This document shows, one piece after another, positions 14,191-25,862 of a stretch of DNA of 64,000 bases. The stretch is from Hymenoscyphus infarciens (lineage: Eukaryota; Ascomycota; Leotiomycetes; Helotiales; Helotiaceae), in assembly GCA_001414345.1 (NCBI GenBank), contig LLCB01000034.1, forward strand, positions 218,388 through 282,387. Direction: 5' to 3'. Numbering within the stretch: the stretch's first letter is position 1; each line of letters opens with the position of its first letter. The position numbers were made by a program, and so were the translations under genes. A model generated the notes under the pieces. It did not search any database. It had not been told where the DNA came from and saw only the letters and a list, made by a program, of their open reading frames with translations.

Positions 14191-16002
14191 CCGAGTGAAG
14201 AGACTTGAGATAGGCGATACTAGGAATTTATATCGTCTTTGAAAGTCTGCTGGCTTTAAGTTAGCAACCTGATATATGTTTCGTCACTAAATAATATTAT
14301 CAAGCTCTTCGTACCAACAAGGGTCAATTATCAAAAGCCAATTCGAATCGTTGGTGATAAGCGACGGAACTCAATTGGCTATTTTGTTTGGAAGAACACA
14401 AGAACACAATCCATTGTCCAAGTCCCACTTTAAGTGAACCCAATAAGTCCTCCATATTCTCAGCCGTACCACACAGCCACGCGGACACACACATCGATCA
14501 AGAGCTTAGCGGAACAAGCGAGGAAAGCGGTTCGATGAAAGATTTCATTGGCCGCGTTGTATTTGTACGACACGAGATTATAAAGAAGGCGTGGAGAACC
14601 GCTTTTCCGTCTGTCTGTGGCTGATGCAACCGAGAAAACATCGTAGGAAACCCCGGCCGGAATCGCAAGACGTACGAATGCCATTTATGTGTCAATCCCA
14701 TTGATAATCGGTCCAGCCGGTGCACTGACCGTAGTGTGTTGGAAGTGAGCAAATAACGTTTCTCTGTCGCGGTGACTGAATCAAGACGAGGTTTGGCTGG
14801 GTGAGTGAAGATACGACATCCCAATCTAAAACCACCTATGAACACCCCAGATTGGCAATTAAGGAAACTGCTTTCCGTTGGATTATAACAAGAGTGTATT
14901 CAATAAGGTCTAGAAAAATTGGAACGTTGGTCTAGTATGCTTTATTCACCTATTGCGAAATTGACCAATTAAGCTGCTCATCTAAGTAGTGAGTGTAGTA
15001 AGTCAAGCTATTAAATCATATTTTTCTTTAGATAAATTCAATTAATAAGATAAAGTACAACATGTTTTAAAAGTATATAGTATTAGATATGCATCCAAAT
15101 ACCTTTTATTTAATACAAAATCTCCTAGACTGTTTAGAAAACTTAAAACTTATGTTGATTCAACGGGCTGAACATAGTGAATTTAGTGTTTGTCTAGACA
15201 CATGTCTGTGAATGAAGTATAGCAGATGTCGCTTTTGTAAGGATTGTCTTACTGTCAGAGCTAGTATATATCGTATACTAGGCTTCATAGTGAGATAAAG
15301 TTACTCTTCCGCGACCAAAGACACGATTATTCAGAGCCCCTCAAGTATTTCACTGCAATAGTATGACCGGTAATTGATGTAGTGCTGTAAGCCCGTTATT
15401 TGATTTTTCTTAGTGTCCTGAATTTTGTAAGTTCTTTTGCAAAGTACTCGGCATGTTTGAAATAATCGCCATGGTGAGAATAGCAAGCCGGAGAATCCCT
15501 AAGGGTCCTATAACAGAACCGGAGTTATTTTAGAAGTTTGAAGTATGTATTAAACGAGAAGGATCTCAATAACGCGCAATAACTAGACACATTTGTAAAA
15601 CGGTTTAAAGAACCCAAATCTCAAACGCTCATTGAACTACGGGGGCTGTCGTATTTTGTAACTTCTCCAGCCTCTGCTGACGCAGGAGCTCCGTATACCA
15701 CTTCCCTCTATTGTCTGGGGAATTCTTGAACAATTCAGAATAGTAAAAGTATCAGAGAGTATTTGGAAGAACCGAGAAGTAGCCTTTGCAATTCTTCTAA
15801 CCCTCCCTCGCAAGGTCCAACATACGCTGCTTTAGTTAGTGAAGGTTACTCGTTAGCTCCACGCTTGCCCATTTTTAGCGGTAGTCACCTTACAATTTTG
15901 GAGGCACACCGAGGCCAGTCGACGAGGGATCGCACATCATCAATTGATAGCGACACGACACGCAGCCCATACATCAAGACCAGCAGACCCATCAACATCA
16001 TC
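14191..16002. other. Gene-free spacer upstream of the FAR1-domain gene
   Basis: No recognisable protein. Short open frames on both strands (such as 14388-14624) look random. AT-rich stretches occur at 15000-15150. The right copy of the 16-bp direct repeat is at 14935-14950. The region probably includes the promoter and 5' UTR of the gene starting at 16003; no specific control site can be supported. Confidence 0.5.
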
Positions 16003-17689
16003 ATGCCTCTCCCCCCGCAAGACAATAACAATAACAATAACAATAACAACAATCCGAGGCCGGCCTTCTCCCAACCCCAGGCGCGACAGCAGCATGTCTT
16101 CCAAGTCCAACCCAACTTGCCCATACCGCCCACGCCCACGCCCACGCAGCAGCAGCAGCAGCAGCAGCAGCGCGCCGGCTTTCCTCGTCCAACGCAGGGA
16201 GGAATACGCCCACAGGCTGGAGGGGGAGGTGGTGGTGGTGGTAGCGTAGGAGGAACAGGTCACAAATCGCCATACTCGACTCCCTACACCCCGAGCGGCA
16301 TTCAACAAGTCCCAGGAGGACCGCCGCGCCCGAATCCAAATGGCATTCAGAATGGAGGTGGAGTGTCTGCCGAGCAGCAAATCGCTCAAGGTGTCTTGAG
16401 TAACACGTCGACGGGATCTGGATCAAACACCCCGCAACGTCGACCACCTCCCTTGGGCACCGCCATACATATACCAAACCATGGCACGCCCGGTCAACAG
16501 CCGATGAGTTTGCAGAACACCCCCATGAACATCAATCATGCTATGAACCCAACGCCGCCGTCCATGAACCACCAAACCCAAAGACAATCGCAAAATGGCT
16601 CCCCATCCATCCAACACCTCACTGCGCAGAGACCAACCATGACGGCTTCTCCCGTCAATTCAACCATGGGATCTCGCCCTCATGAAGGATCGCCACACGA
16701 ACCTCAAGATATGTCAATGATTGATCCTCAACTCGCAATTGATCAACAACTCCATGACCCGAATACCTCGATGCTCGCAAATCAACCAAGCCCAGCCGGA
16801 CCCCCCGTTGCCCCAGATACCATGCTCACACCACCCGACTCTGGTAGCTACCCAACATTCGACGCTTTATTCGCAGCAGCTCAAGCACACGCATTGTCTC
16901 ACGGCTACGCATTCGTCATTGGAAGATCAAAGCGGGATAACAGGGGCTTGAAGAAGGTCTTTTTGATTTGCGATCGAGGTGGAACAAACAAGGAAAAAGT
17001 ACCCGGAGAAGCTCGTCAGCGAAAGACCAAGTCTCGAAAATGCGGTTGCGAATTTGGGGTATTCGGTTTAGAAACGAAGACAGCTTGGATTTTGAGAGGA
17101 AGAATAGATGGCGAACATCTATCGCATAATCATCCTCCCAGCGAGAGTCCGACCGAACACCCAGGAGCACGAAAATTGGACCCAAAAGCCGTGGCCGCTG
17201 TCAAGGCTCTAGAAGAGAATGGTAATTTACCCCGCACCATCCCGAAATGCAAACATGCTAACATGAAAACTAGGTGTATCAGTAAAAGAAACTCTCGAAA
17301 TACTCCATCGGGAAAACCCCAACGTGCGCTACCTCCCACGAGACATCTACAACGCCCGCGCCGCCATTAAACGCGACCCCTCTCGTGTCGAAGCAACAGC
17401 AATGGAAGAGCTTCCAACATTCTACAAGAAGCCACCCATGACTTTTGAAGAGAAACTCCGCGCCGAGCTACGAACCGAAGTTGCGAAAGCACAATCGGAA
17501 ACTGAGAGAGTAAGAGAGCAATGGCACAAGGAGCGAGAGGAGTTGCAGGAGAAATTGAGACAGAAGGATAAGATGATTCAGAAGTTTGAGATGTTTATTG
17601 ACATTTGCAACGAACGGGTCATGGTCCAAAGAGAGAGATTGAGCGAGGCGGATGGAGGACCCGGTGGTGGTGCAAGTGCTGCTGGTTAA
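16003..17689 (+). CDS. FAR1-type DNA-binding domain protein (exons 16003-17221 and 17274-17689)
   Basis: Predicted 544-residue nuclear protein. The first 270 residues are low complexity: an Asn run from AAC/AAT codons, eight Gln codons as (CAG)8, a Gly run, and Pro/Asn/Gln-rich sequence. Residues about 285-385 form a FAR1/WRKY-GCM1-like zinc-binding domain: HGYAFVIGRSKRDN, LICDRGG, a KCGCEFG motif, WILRG and EHLSHNHPP supply the expected Cys...Cys...His-x-His ligands. The last 80 residues are a charged coiled coil (EEKLRAEL ... MFIDICNERV). The 52-nt phase-1 intron (17222-17273, branch gctaac) joins KALEENG to VSVKETLEIL. The frame is open upstream to a TTG at 15763; I chose the first in-frame ATG (MPLPPQDN). 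In this superfamily the domain is shared with MULE transposases, but no transposase core is present here, so a transcriptional regulator is the likely role (inference). Confidence 0.8.
16147..16170 (+). repeat. (CAG)8 trinucleotide repeat in coding sequence
   Basis: Eight perfect CAG units encode a polyglutamine run in the N-terminal low-complexity part of the FAR1-domain protein. An AAC/AAT asparagine repeat lies just upstream at about 16021-16053. Such tracts often vary in length between strains. Confidence 0.9.
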
Positions 17690-17932
17690 AAATGATGCTT
17701 TTCGTTCTCTTACACATTTCGATCGGGATTAACCTGAGGGCGGCGGGGGTGTTCTGGAGTTGTGTTCTTATGGTATGGCATCATAGGAAGGAGGAATTTT
17801 GATCCCGTTTTAGCTACTGGTATTATTGATTTGCTTCATCACACGCCAAAAATGATTACGCTTTTCTGCTACAGTACAAAAGCCTTATTTTGTACTCCTA
17901 TGCATGCAATTGTTCGCTTATGCTAAATCTTT

Positions 17933-20354
17933 CTATTCCACCTCCACCACCCTGATATCCTCACCCATCACCTGCTCCGCAGCAGCAGATAAAGGCACCT
18001 TATTCTTTCCCTTCCGATACACCCTCTCATCTCTAGGGTCAAACCCGCCTTGTCCCCAAGTAGCCCACTCGGGCGTTTCCTCGCCCATATAATCCTCAGG
18101 TTTAAACTTCTCACCCGACTCCAAAAGTTCAAAAAACTTCTGGTAATCAATCCTCGTACACCATTTTCCTCGCTCATTTCTGAATCTTCCACTGGCTATG
18201 AGGACACAACAACTATGTGCGTGTTCGGCTGCGATTCCGTAGTCGAGACCTTTTGCATCGAGAGCTGCGGTGAGAGCGAGGACGAATTCTTGGATCTCGC
18301 TGTAGAAAGGGACGTTTTGCATGGTGAGACCGGCGGATGCTGAGGAGGAAGTTCCGCAGTAGGTTACGCCCTTTATTTCTACGAAGCAGGGGAGACCTTG
18401 TTCGACGAGGCGGGCGTAACCTTCTACTTCGTCGTCTACGTTGAACCCCTTTACGAGGGTGAGACGGTAGACTGTTCGTTGTTCGAAACGACGTTTCTTT
18501 AGGATATCGAGACAGGCGTTGAACCGTTCCCAGAAATCTCGATGGAGGGGACGGTCGATTTTCCGGAGGGATTCACGGTTGGAGGCGTCGATGGAGACGT
18601 AGAGTTGGGTTACGGGATTGAGGGTTGCGAGTTGATCGGGGTGTTGGGCGTTGCAGACTAGGAAGGAGGAAATACGTTCTGCGTGGAGCATGGAGAGGAA
18701 TTCGTTGATGTGGGGGTAGAAGATGGGTTCGCCGACTAGTGATAAAGCACAATGGCGGATTCTCATTGCTTCGGCGAATCTTTCTGCTCGTACGCCTGGG
18801 ACGCCTCGTAGCATTTTTATTTTCTTGTAGTGACCTGCTTTGACGCCGTTGAAGATCATTTCTGGTGGGTCGACTACCCATCTCCAGGTTGTGCCAACGG
18901 GGTTGGTGCCGTGACGCCAGCAGAAGACGCATTTATTGGAGCAGGAGAGGGAGGGTGTTGTTTCCATGCATTGATGGGAGGCAATTCCGTAGAATGAGTA
19001 TTTGTAACATGATCCTCGACCTCGAAGAGCAGATTTTGTCCAACGGCAGATTTTCACACCGGAATGAGATCCTACGATCGAGTAGCCTTGCTTGGTGAGT
19101 GAGTTGAAAGTGGGTGAGTTTTTGGGAACCATCTCTTTTATGACTGGTACTGGAGCAGCTGCTCTTGCTTTCTTGTTGAAATTGGTAAAGTCGATCTCCA
19201 TTTCCTCTGGAGCCGTGGTATCATTACTGCTCTTCTCTAAGACGTTTCCAAGATCTTCCATATCGTTTGGATCATCCTTGTTGTTGGATTTCTTCTTCTT
19301 CTGGATAGGCTTTTGCGGCTCGAAAAGCACCTCTCCGTCATCCTCGTCGTCCAAGTCTTCAACATCGCTTTCCACAGCATCTCCGCTACCTACTACTCCT
19401 TCTCCCAGACTTCCTGTCTCTGCAATGTGACACAGGACCTCTTCTACGCCCTCTTTCCATTCCTTTAATCGTTCGATGGCATCAATTCTGGGATCACCCA
19501 TGCCCAAAGGAAACGCTCGTTTTCTGCTCGTGAGCTTCGCCATCCATTTATCAATATCCGTAGCCTGTGAACAGAATCCACCCTCCTCCGTCGCCCATCC
19601 TTCCCGATCCCCAAACCCAAAAACCGAATAACCAACTAATGTAGATAGAGGAGCCGTATCTATTCTAAAATCGTTGTGCGTCTCTTGTAAATGTTCGAGG
19701 AAGGTGTCGAGTATCGTATCGATATTGTAGGTTGGGACGAGAATGAGGTAAAAGTACCGGACATTCATCTCAGATTTCGGCGTATTGATGAAATATTCGT
19801 CATAATCAACTTCAGCCAGATCCAAGATCTCCGGCTCGAGGAATTTTTCAGAGGTAGAAAAGCTTTTTATATTTTGTGCCAGTCCTTCTGTGAAGGCCTT
19901 GGTGGTCTTCTCCGTTGTAGTCGTTAAAGACGAGAAGAATACCAGCACTTGGATCTTCTCCTCGCCAGACTTGACTTCCTCTTGTGAATTCTTCTGTTTC
20001 TTGAGGCTTCCAACGATTCTCTTAGGTCCTTTCTCCGTTACGGCTTGCTTTTCGGCGGGTTGTGGAGGGGTAATGTTCGGTTTCGAGGAGAGAGTTGGAA
20101 AGGATCGTACAGGAGTTCCAGAGAGACCTTGTGGAGGCGTTTGGAAATGTAGAATTGCTCTGACTACAAGCAGAATGGCGACGGTGGAAAGAATTATGGG
20201 AATTCGGTAGGTGTGCCATAATTCCACGACAACTAGTAGTTGTCAGCAAATGTATATTCCAGAAATCTGGCTTTTGGGTGAGGGTGTATAGGAGCATACC
20301 TGGAAGAGAGAGAGGCCATATTGACCTCAAGATCCAGGAATCATGATCCATCAT
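17933..20354 (-). CDS. TYW1: tRNA 4-demethylwyosine synthase TYW1 (exons 20354-20300 and 20232-17933)
   Basis: Converts N1-methylguanosine-37 of tRNA-Phe to 4-demethylwyosine, using pyruvate and S-adenosylmethionine, in the wybutosine pathway. Predicted 784 residues. Domains: an N-terminal membrane segment (IPIILSTVAILLVVRAIL); a flavodoxin-like domain starting at VLVFFSSLTTTTEKT; an acidic linker; a radical-SAM core with the CX3CX2C cluster motif SCSNKCVFCW near residue 450; and the C-terminal wyosine-forming domain (HAHSCCVLIA). The long open frame begins without an ATG. A 55-nt first exon starting ATGATGGATC, a 67-nt intron (20299-20233, gtatgc...ctag) and frame continuity supply the start. 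Yeast Tyw1 is also membrane-anchored at its N-terminus, so ER location is likely. It converges on the FAR1-domain gene with about 240 bp between stops. Intact. Confidence 0.95.
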
Positions 20355-21010
20355 GAAAGAAAGGCTGGAGGGTGTCGACTCTAAGGCGTCGCAATGAGGG
20401 CATTTCCATTTGCGATTTTCCTGTGGGGGACTGGTTTGGAGTGGATGTGGGGCAACCCTGTCGCCAAGCTCCTGTGACACCGATAATCTCCCGCTCTGCC
20501 AAAGTCAGAATCGATTTGTTCAATCGTACGGATGGACCCTCCCCCTTTATTCCTAGCCGCGCTAACCGTCTTCCTCACCGATCTCTCGTTTTCCAACCTA
20601 TCTTCTTAAGTTCTGACTGCTTTTAAGAGTGCTGCATTATATGGCCGTCCAGTCCCGTTGAAAAGTGACCACAGCCCTGCTGCAAGTCTAGCCACTAAGG
20701 ACGAGGGCTTTCTGCAAGGCTGTAGCACGATATTCTGTTGTGTTATTGATATTTTTATATGGCTTAAAGCTAGCAAGTGAGGAGCAAGTGCTCGAGGGCT
20801 ATCTGCTATTGTGCCACGCGCCCCAGAGGCCTGACGTGAGATGTTTTGTGTGTTGAGATTCCTTTTCAAAGGGGTGAAAATCCCCCGCTCTAGGACTTGA
20901 ATGTTGGAATTGTTCTTGTATCCAAGTGCTCTTGTACTCAAATACACTGGTAAGAGATCCAGTCGTTGTTTTCCAACAGCCTCCTTTATTGTTCGAAATC
21001 TGCCCAGACA
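20355..21010. other. Spacer between TYW1 and the 2EXR remnant
   Basis: About 650 bases with no recognisable gene. It must contain the TYW1 promoter (transcribed leftward). Open frames overlapping it on both strands resemble nothing I know. Confidence 0.5.
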
Positions 21011-21830
21011 ATGATAGCTATTGATCGAGAAGATCTGGGAGAATCAAGAAACCAAGTTCGCGATTCTCCCCAATCATCTCGGACAATAGTAGCGATTAGT
21101 CCAAAAGCCTCGCACAAGATTTATCACCTCCTAGAAGTCGCCGATCGAAGGGCCAAGGCTGATGATGAACAACAGAACCATATTGTCACTCCCAATTATA
21201 GAAGAACATGGATGGTTTTGATACATCCAGATTCCAAGCGGTTATTGCCGTGGATGTTCCCAGAACCCTTACGCTTTGCCATGATGCGCCAACGTCGTCA
21301 CTGCGTCTTGAACAAACCAGTTCCTCTAAAATCCATCGATTCATTTACTGTCGTCCCACACGTATCCCCCGAACTTTGGTTCAAAATTTGGCAGACAATA
21401 GCATCCGCACAAAATTATGTCGTGCTTGGCTGTATCGCAACTCTTGAAGCGACTTCCGCGGCAGATGGTTCTCACACAGCCAAACACCAATTCTTCTCAG
21501 CGTCTGCCAAGACTCCCGCACCTTTGTCTTATCCTACTATTCCACTCTCGAGTTCTCCAAAGCCCAACTTGACATTCCATGTCGAACGCGAGTGTACATC
21601 AATTTCGCTTCCGAAGCGTTATGGTTGTGTGGAGCTCCACATAAAACATGGGCTATCGACCTCCTCTCAAAGAACCATCAGCTGCAGGAACATTTAAAAT
21701 AGCTGGTTATTGACTCGTGGGTCTGGGAAAAGTTGAAAACTACGGAATCGGGGACGACAGCTGATGAGGATTATTGTTGGCCGGATGGGGGGAGGGCTTC
21801 ATTTCCAAACTGGGGATGCTTGAAAATTTT
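21011..21830 (+). pseudogene. Broken 2EXR-domain family gene
   Basis: The first frame, from ATG 21011, ends with a 2EXR-like opening, FTVVPHVSPELWFKIWQ. The family continuation then appears in another frame: RFSHSQTP-like sequence, ILLSVCQDSRTFVLSYYS and VYINFASEALWLCG. Around 21661 an extra C shifts the frame again; LLSKNHQLQEHLK then runs into TAG (21701-21703) and coding-like LVIDSWVWEKLK follows. The TAG fits a CAG-to-TAG change. No GT/AG pair of workable size repairs the first shift. 2EXR proteins are common fungal proteins of unknown function. I infer a pseudogene, though sequencing errors could mimic single-base shifts. Confidence 0.65.
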
Positions 21831-22100
21831 AGCTTTCACAGTTGAAATGCGAAAGCTTTCTACGATTCATATGCCAGAATTCTAGTCGGAACACCTGTAT
21901 ATGATCGGGGAATGTGAGACTGAATATTTGTTGGCTGTTTTTGGCACCTGGCAACTATCGTACAAAGAAATGGAGGTTGAAGGGTAACAAAGAGAATTTT
22001 CATTTCATTAAACTTTGTGTGACAATTATTTTTTAGCATGAAGTTGATCGGAACCTGTTGTCCAAAGCTTAGTTATAAACTAGAATCGCAGTAAACATCC

Positions 22101-22905
22101 ATGGCTTTCTATTGGAAAGACAAATACGATGGGACACCAAATATCGATCGTATAATCAACCCTCTTAGGGATCGGTGGGTAAATACAGATGGTCCTAAAA
22201 CAGAAGAGGAGAAGGAAGCAAAAAAAATCGAAAGACTTCAAAGAGAAATGCTTTACGAGTTTACAACAAGGTAAGGATACTTCAAACAAAACTTCGCCTA
22301 GATGTTGCCTTGCTTTGAAGAATTCTACTCACACGGTGCTCTTGTTAGGGATTTATATGATCTTGATGCAATTTCAAGCAGACGACTTCAAGAACCAAAT
22401 TTGACCAACGAAATACATCCTATATATAAAGACGATCGATGGGTCCTGGATTTTGACAAGCTTGATGCAGTAGTGTCCTATTATCGTCTTGAAGACGACT
22501 GTCCGCTCATAGGCGAATGGAGCATGAGAGAACCTAGAGTTCGTGATATGATGAGACCCATACTCCGTTTAGCTTCACGCATGCTTAGCCAGGCTTGTCT
22601 GTTGCCGTTTGTATGCTTACCCATTTCTGTACTAGTTACTTTTTTAACACTTAGTCAGTTTAATTCCCTCCTCCTTGACAAAACCCAGCCAGTAGAAGAA
22701 AATCGCCTCCCAAACGAGGTATTTAGAAATGGAAAATATCTATCTAGCTATAAGAAAGAGACGCCGCTCAAACAATTTCTACCTGAGAAAACATATGGGG
22801 AAAAAGAATTCGCTCAAGCTGAGGGGAAATTGAGTATGAGATCCCACTGCTATGTTCGCCTTTATCGCCTTTACGAAGCTTTCTCTTTAGACTCATATTT
22901 CGTCC

Positions 22906-22943
<38 letters not shown>

Positions 22944-24741
22944 TTCTTTTGAAATGTCTTAGTACTTACTTAATAATAGAAAGTGTTTTCAAAATTATGA
23001 TCGAGGATTGTAACTGTGGGTATCCTCCGACTTCCTTTTCCCTGTTTTAGGTTGTTTTAGAATGAAAGTCTCCATTTCCTCCTTGGACGTCCCGGCTTGC
23101 TCCCTACTGCCCTTTCAATTCCTCAGACATACTTCCAGAAATAGCAATACTGACTCCGAGATCTTCCACAGTTACCATGGTCTTCAGCCAAAATGGACAT
23201 GAATTCTTTACGGGGGTACCTTCTAGCTTAGATACTAGTAGCGGCGACGATGGAACTACCGGTTTTAATAGAGGCACTCTTTATACTGCACTGGACATTC
23301 GGCCTCTTGTACTTCTTCTACGGTCAGATTTGCGCGACTCCGAAAGACGTCAGATTGAGTTTTTCGTCGCGAGTACGATAACACATGAAACTACGCATGC
23401 TGTGTACCAGGCCATTCATCACAAGGTTCTTCGTGCGGACAAGCCCCTAAACAATTACACAGGAGCTAAAGAGGAGCCATATTTTGACCAGCAACGTAAA
23501 CCAGCCTAATGATCTTTTTTTTTGCAATTAGTTACTAATATTTGGGGTGTAGAAGTGGCAGAGTTGGGTTGGGCCATGGAGCTTGCTGTAAGTCTATGCT
23601 ATCATAGATTCATAGAAAAGGGTCGTCCGTATGTTGATGATTACAGATTTGGGGTGGAATTCCCAGAGCAATGCGTTCGGAATGGGCGTTGAAACCACAA
23701 ACGTGAGTACCCAGCTTCTCCGAGTAAATTTCTTCTCTGGGTAAATCCTAGACTTTACCAAAATGACACAAGGTTGGCCTCAGTGTTTGTGTAAGATGCC
23801 CGGTTATTACTCCCCGACACCCTTCTATGTTATTAAGCGGCTAGTCTCGCACAATTGTAAATATTGTTCCAGAGGATTTCAGAGAATCAAGAAACCGACT
23901 TTCTGCTTCTTCTAAACCTTCTAAACAATATTTATAATTGTTCTAGAGTAATTCAAACAATTTCAAGTAAAGCAGGTGCGGGAGGGCAACGCCCTTTTCT
24001 TACATTGTCACTGTACGTAAATCCCAAAGCTGAGACATTCCTTATACCTAAACTCTCTATAGCGGTCCTTGAGACTCTTGCTCTTTCTACTCCTCAAATA
24101 CACCCAAAGAATCATACTGACTCAGAGATCCTGCAGGTTACCTTTAGGCTTTTGGCTTCAGCCCATGTGGCCTACTCTGATTGATCTCGATGAATCCGAT
24201 CAGCCGACTCTGATAAAACCCAAGATACCTGAGACATTTTCCCTATATCCTTTACGAGTGTCGCACTATGAAGGTACGTGGTAGCTATCCGTTTACTCGA
24301 AATTCAAGGGCAGAGCTGAATTTTCCAATGAATGTAGGAATACAAAGGGAAGAATTTTGGGCAAGTCATTTGCTCTGCAAATTAGAAGAAACTGCGCTGA
24401 TACCTAGTGCCTAGACTTCAAGAGTGTCGGCTTTTGGGGGAAAGGCCCTTTACCTTGGGAGTATCAAAGAAGGAGTTGAGATTACAGCGAGACGCATGAC
24501 AGGCGAGATTAAGTCGGCCAAAAGAATGCAAAGAGCTAATCCATCCCATGAATCTTTTTCCGAGATTCTTGCCAAATTGCCGCCTCGGGGAGAAAAGCCT
24601 GATACCCCCAAAGCAGATGCCGTTATAAGTTTGGTTCGGGAGATCTCTAGACAGCAAACGACGGAGGACGAGTTCTGTAACAAACACTTTTCTTTATCCC
24701 TTCTTCTTGGTTCTAATTTCAATGAAAAGAGGGCGTGCTAA
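22101..24741 (+). CDS. HETTH-motif metallopeptidase-like protein, many exons
   Basis: Hand-built exons that keep frame throughout: 22101-22270, 22349-22606, 22655-22833, 22980-23015, 23172-23495, 23553-23587, 23647-23702, 23773-23790, 24137-24273, 24338-24360, 24415-24741 (about 520 residues). The core is ASTITHETTHAVYQAIHH (HETTH at 23384-23398, about residue 286), then EEPYFDQQ and VAELGWAMELAIWGGIP. This spacing suits an HExxH zinc site with a downstream acidic ligand, as in a Leotiomycete family of uncharacterised proteins I recall only loosely. The intron 24361-24414 would be GC-AG (gcaagt...cctag); without it the protein ends at 24414 after about 429 residues. The 48-nt intron at 22607 and the 346-nt intron at 23791 are the least certain. 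No signal peptide seen. Substrate unknown. Confidence 0.6.
22909..22939 (+). repeat. (TC)n microsatellite inside an intron
   Basis: An uninterrupted run of about 15 TC units. In the exon model it falls in the intron 22834-22979 of the metallopeptidase-like gene, where it serves as a pyrimidine tract. Read as coding it would give an implausible Ser-Leu repeat followed by a stop. Confidence 0.85.
23016..23171 (+). repeat. Introner-like intron, copy A (156 nt)
   Basis: Phase-1 intron of the metallopeptidase-like gene. Its start (GTGGGTATCCTCCG) and its last 44 bases (ending ATACTGACTCCGAGATCTTC CACAG) match the intron at 30105-30219 in an unrelated gene. The differences in the 3' part are nearly all transitions. 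The shared part is far longer than the splice signals require. Confidence 0.6.
23791..24136 (+). other. Long intron whose 3' end resembles the introner family (copy C)
   Basis: Its 3' end (ATACTGACTCAGAGATC then CTGCAG) resembles copies A and B, and an internal start (GTGCGGGAGGGC at 23976) begins a 161-nt stretch with a small hairpin, AGGGC-AAC-GCCCT. The intron may hide a further exon between 23791 and 23975. The match is weaker than that between A and B. Confidence 0.35.
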
Positions 24742-24769
24742 GATCCTGATAGGGACCAGCCGTGTACGA

Positions 24770-25862
24770 ATGGAAAACTCCATGAAGGACATACTAGATG
24801 TGTTTCCATCTGAATCGACGAGAGTAGAAGAGATAGCAGATATGGGGAGTTCTAATGCAGCCAGGTTCATATATTCCTTAGATAAAGTCCGACAATCTTA
24901 CGAGCGCGCCGTTCACGCACTCTTCGAAACAGAACGTTCCCAAGGATCCATTTACACCGAGCGGCGACTAAATCTTCTAGAATGGAACAGCGGCATGCAT
25001 GGTTTTCTAAAAAGGGTTCGGGTCGGTTCTGAGGACGATGACCGTCTTGACATAGCTATAGACAGGATTATGGAAGGATTGGTATGTTCTTCCTACCAGA
25101 GGTTCGTCTACTTTAAGAAATGGCAAAATTAATGCTGAATTGTAGGGGCACTGTCGAATGCTATTGTGGGATGAAGATATTCGAAGTACTGTGATGTTCA
25201 AACCTGCTAGCCAGGAGCTTTTATCATTAGACTCGGCATTTAGACAATGGAATTCTGATCACAAGCTCGCAAGGAACAACTCTCGGTTGGCCTTTGCAGG
25301 GATATACGACTTGGAGACGTGTTCATGGTTCGCCTACCAGATTGTCATGTGCTACACCTATTGGTGCCAGAACTGGACGAGTAAAGAAAAGCTTGAAGGA
25401 ATCAAGAAGGCCAATGAAAAGCTTCTTAGAATTAAAAATGGGTTTAAAAGCACCAGCATAGATAAGCGTCTTAAAATAAGAGAAAGATCAGAAGACCGTA
25501 AGTGTCCAGAAAACTGGGTTCGACGCATAGATGATGCCTTGGAAAGGATAAATACGGACCTTATTTCGATTCTTGAGAGTCTACCTCCTGACGAAATTCA
25601 CAATGGAGACCTTAGTGATTCTGAATCTGAAAAGGAGCCTAGTCTTCCTGCTAAGTTTTCTGGTTCAGATTGCTCTGATGATGATGCAGGTGGAGACAAT
25701 AACGACACAGAGGAAGAGGAGGACAATGACAATACAGAGAAAGGTACAGCTGGTGACCCAGATATTAAGGCTCCGATTGTCTTCAGGGAAAAAAGAAAGG
25801 GAGGAGGAGGACGAGACGATGGTAGAAGAAAAGCAAAAAGAGGTAGAAAAGAGGAACGATAA
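24770..25862 (+). CDS. Unrecognised protein with acidic then basic C-terminus (exons 24770-25081 and 25146-25862)
   Basis: I do not recognise the family. About 342 residues if started at ATG 24770 (MENSMKDILDVFPSES); an in-frame ATG at 24722 is possible but overlaps the preceding stop at 24741. The 64-nt phase-0 intron 25082-25145 (gtatgt...attgtag) joins IMEGL to GHCRMLLWDED. The first two thirds look helical and globular (NLLEWNSGMHGFLKRV, WFAYQIVMCYTYWCQNW). The end is an Asp/Glu-rich stretch (DCSDDDAGGDNNDTEEEEDN) followed by a Lys/Arg/Gly tail (GRRKAKRGRKEER) resembling a nuclear localisation signal. It begins only 28 bp after the upstream gene's stop, so the two could be one transcript or one mis-split gene. 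Confidence 0.55.

Noticed and set aside
15885..16477. Long minus-strand open frames opposite the FAR1-domain gene
   Set aside because: They are poly-Leu/Ala/Val products of the opposite strand of the CAG and AAC repeats.
22840..22952. Ser-Leu repeat tail of the open frame ending at 22952
   Set aside because: It is a TC microsatellite within an intron; splicing around it keeps the frame into the HETTH exon.
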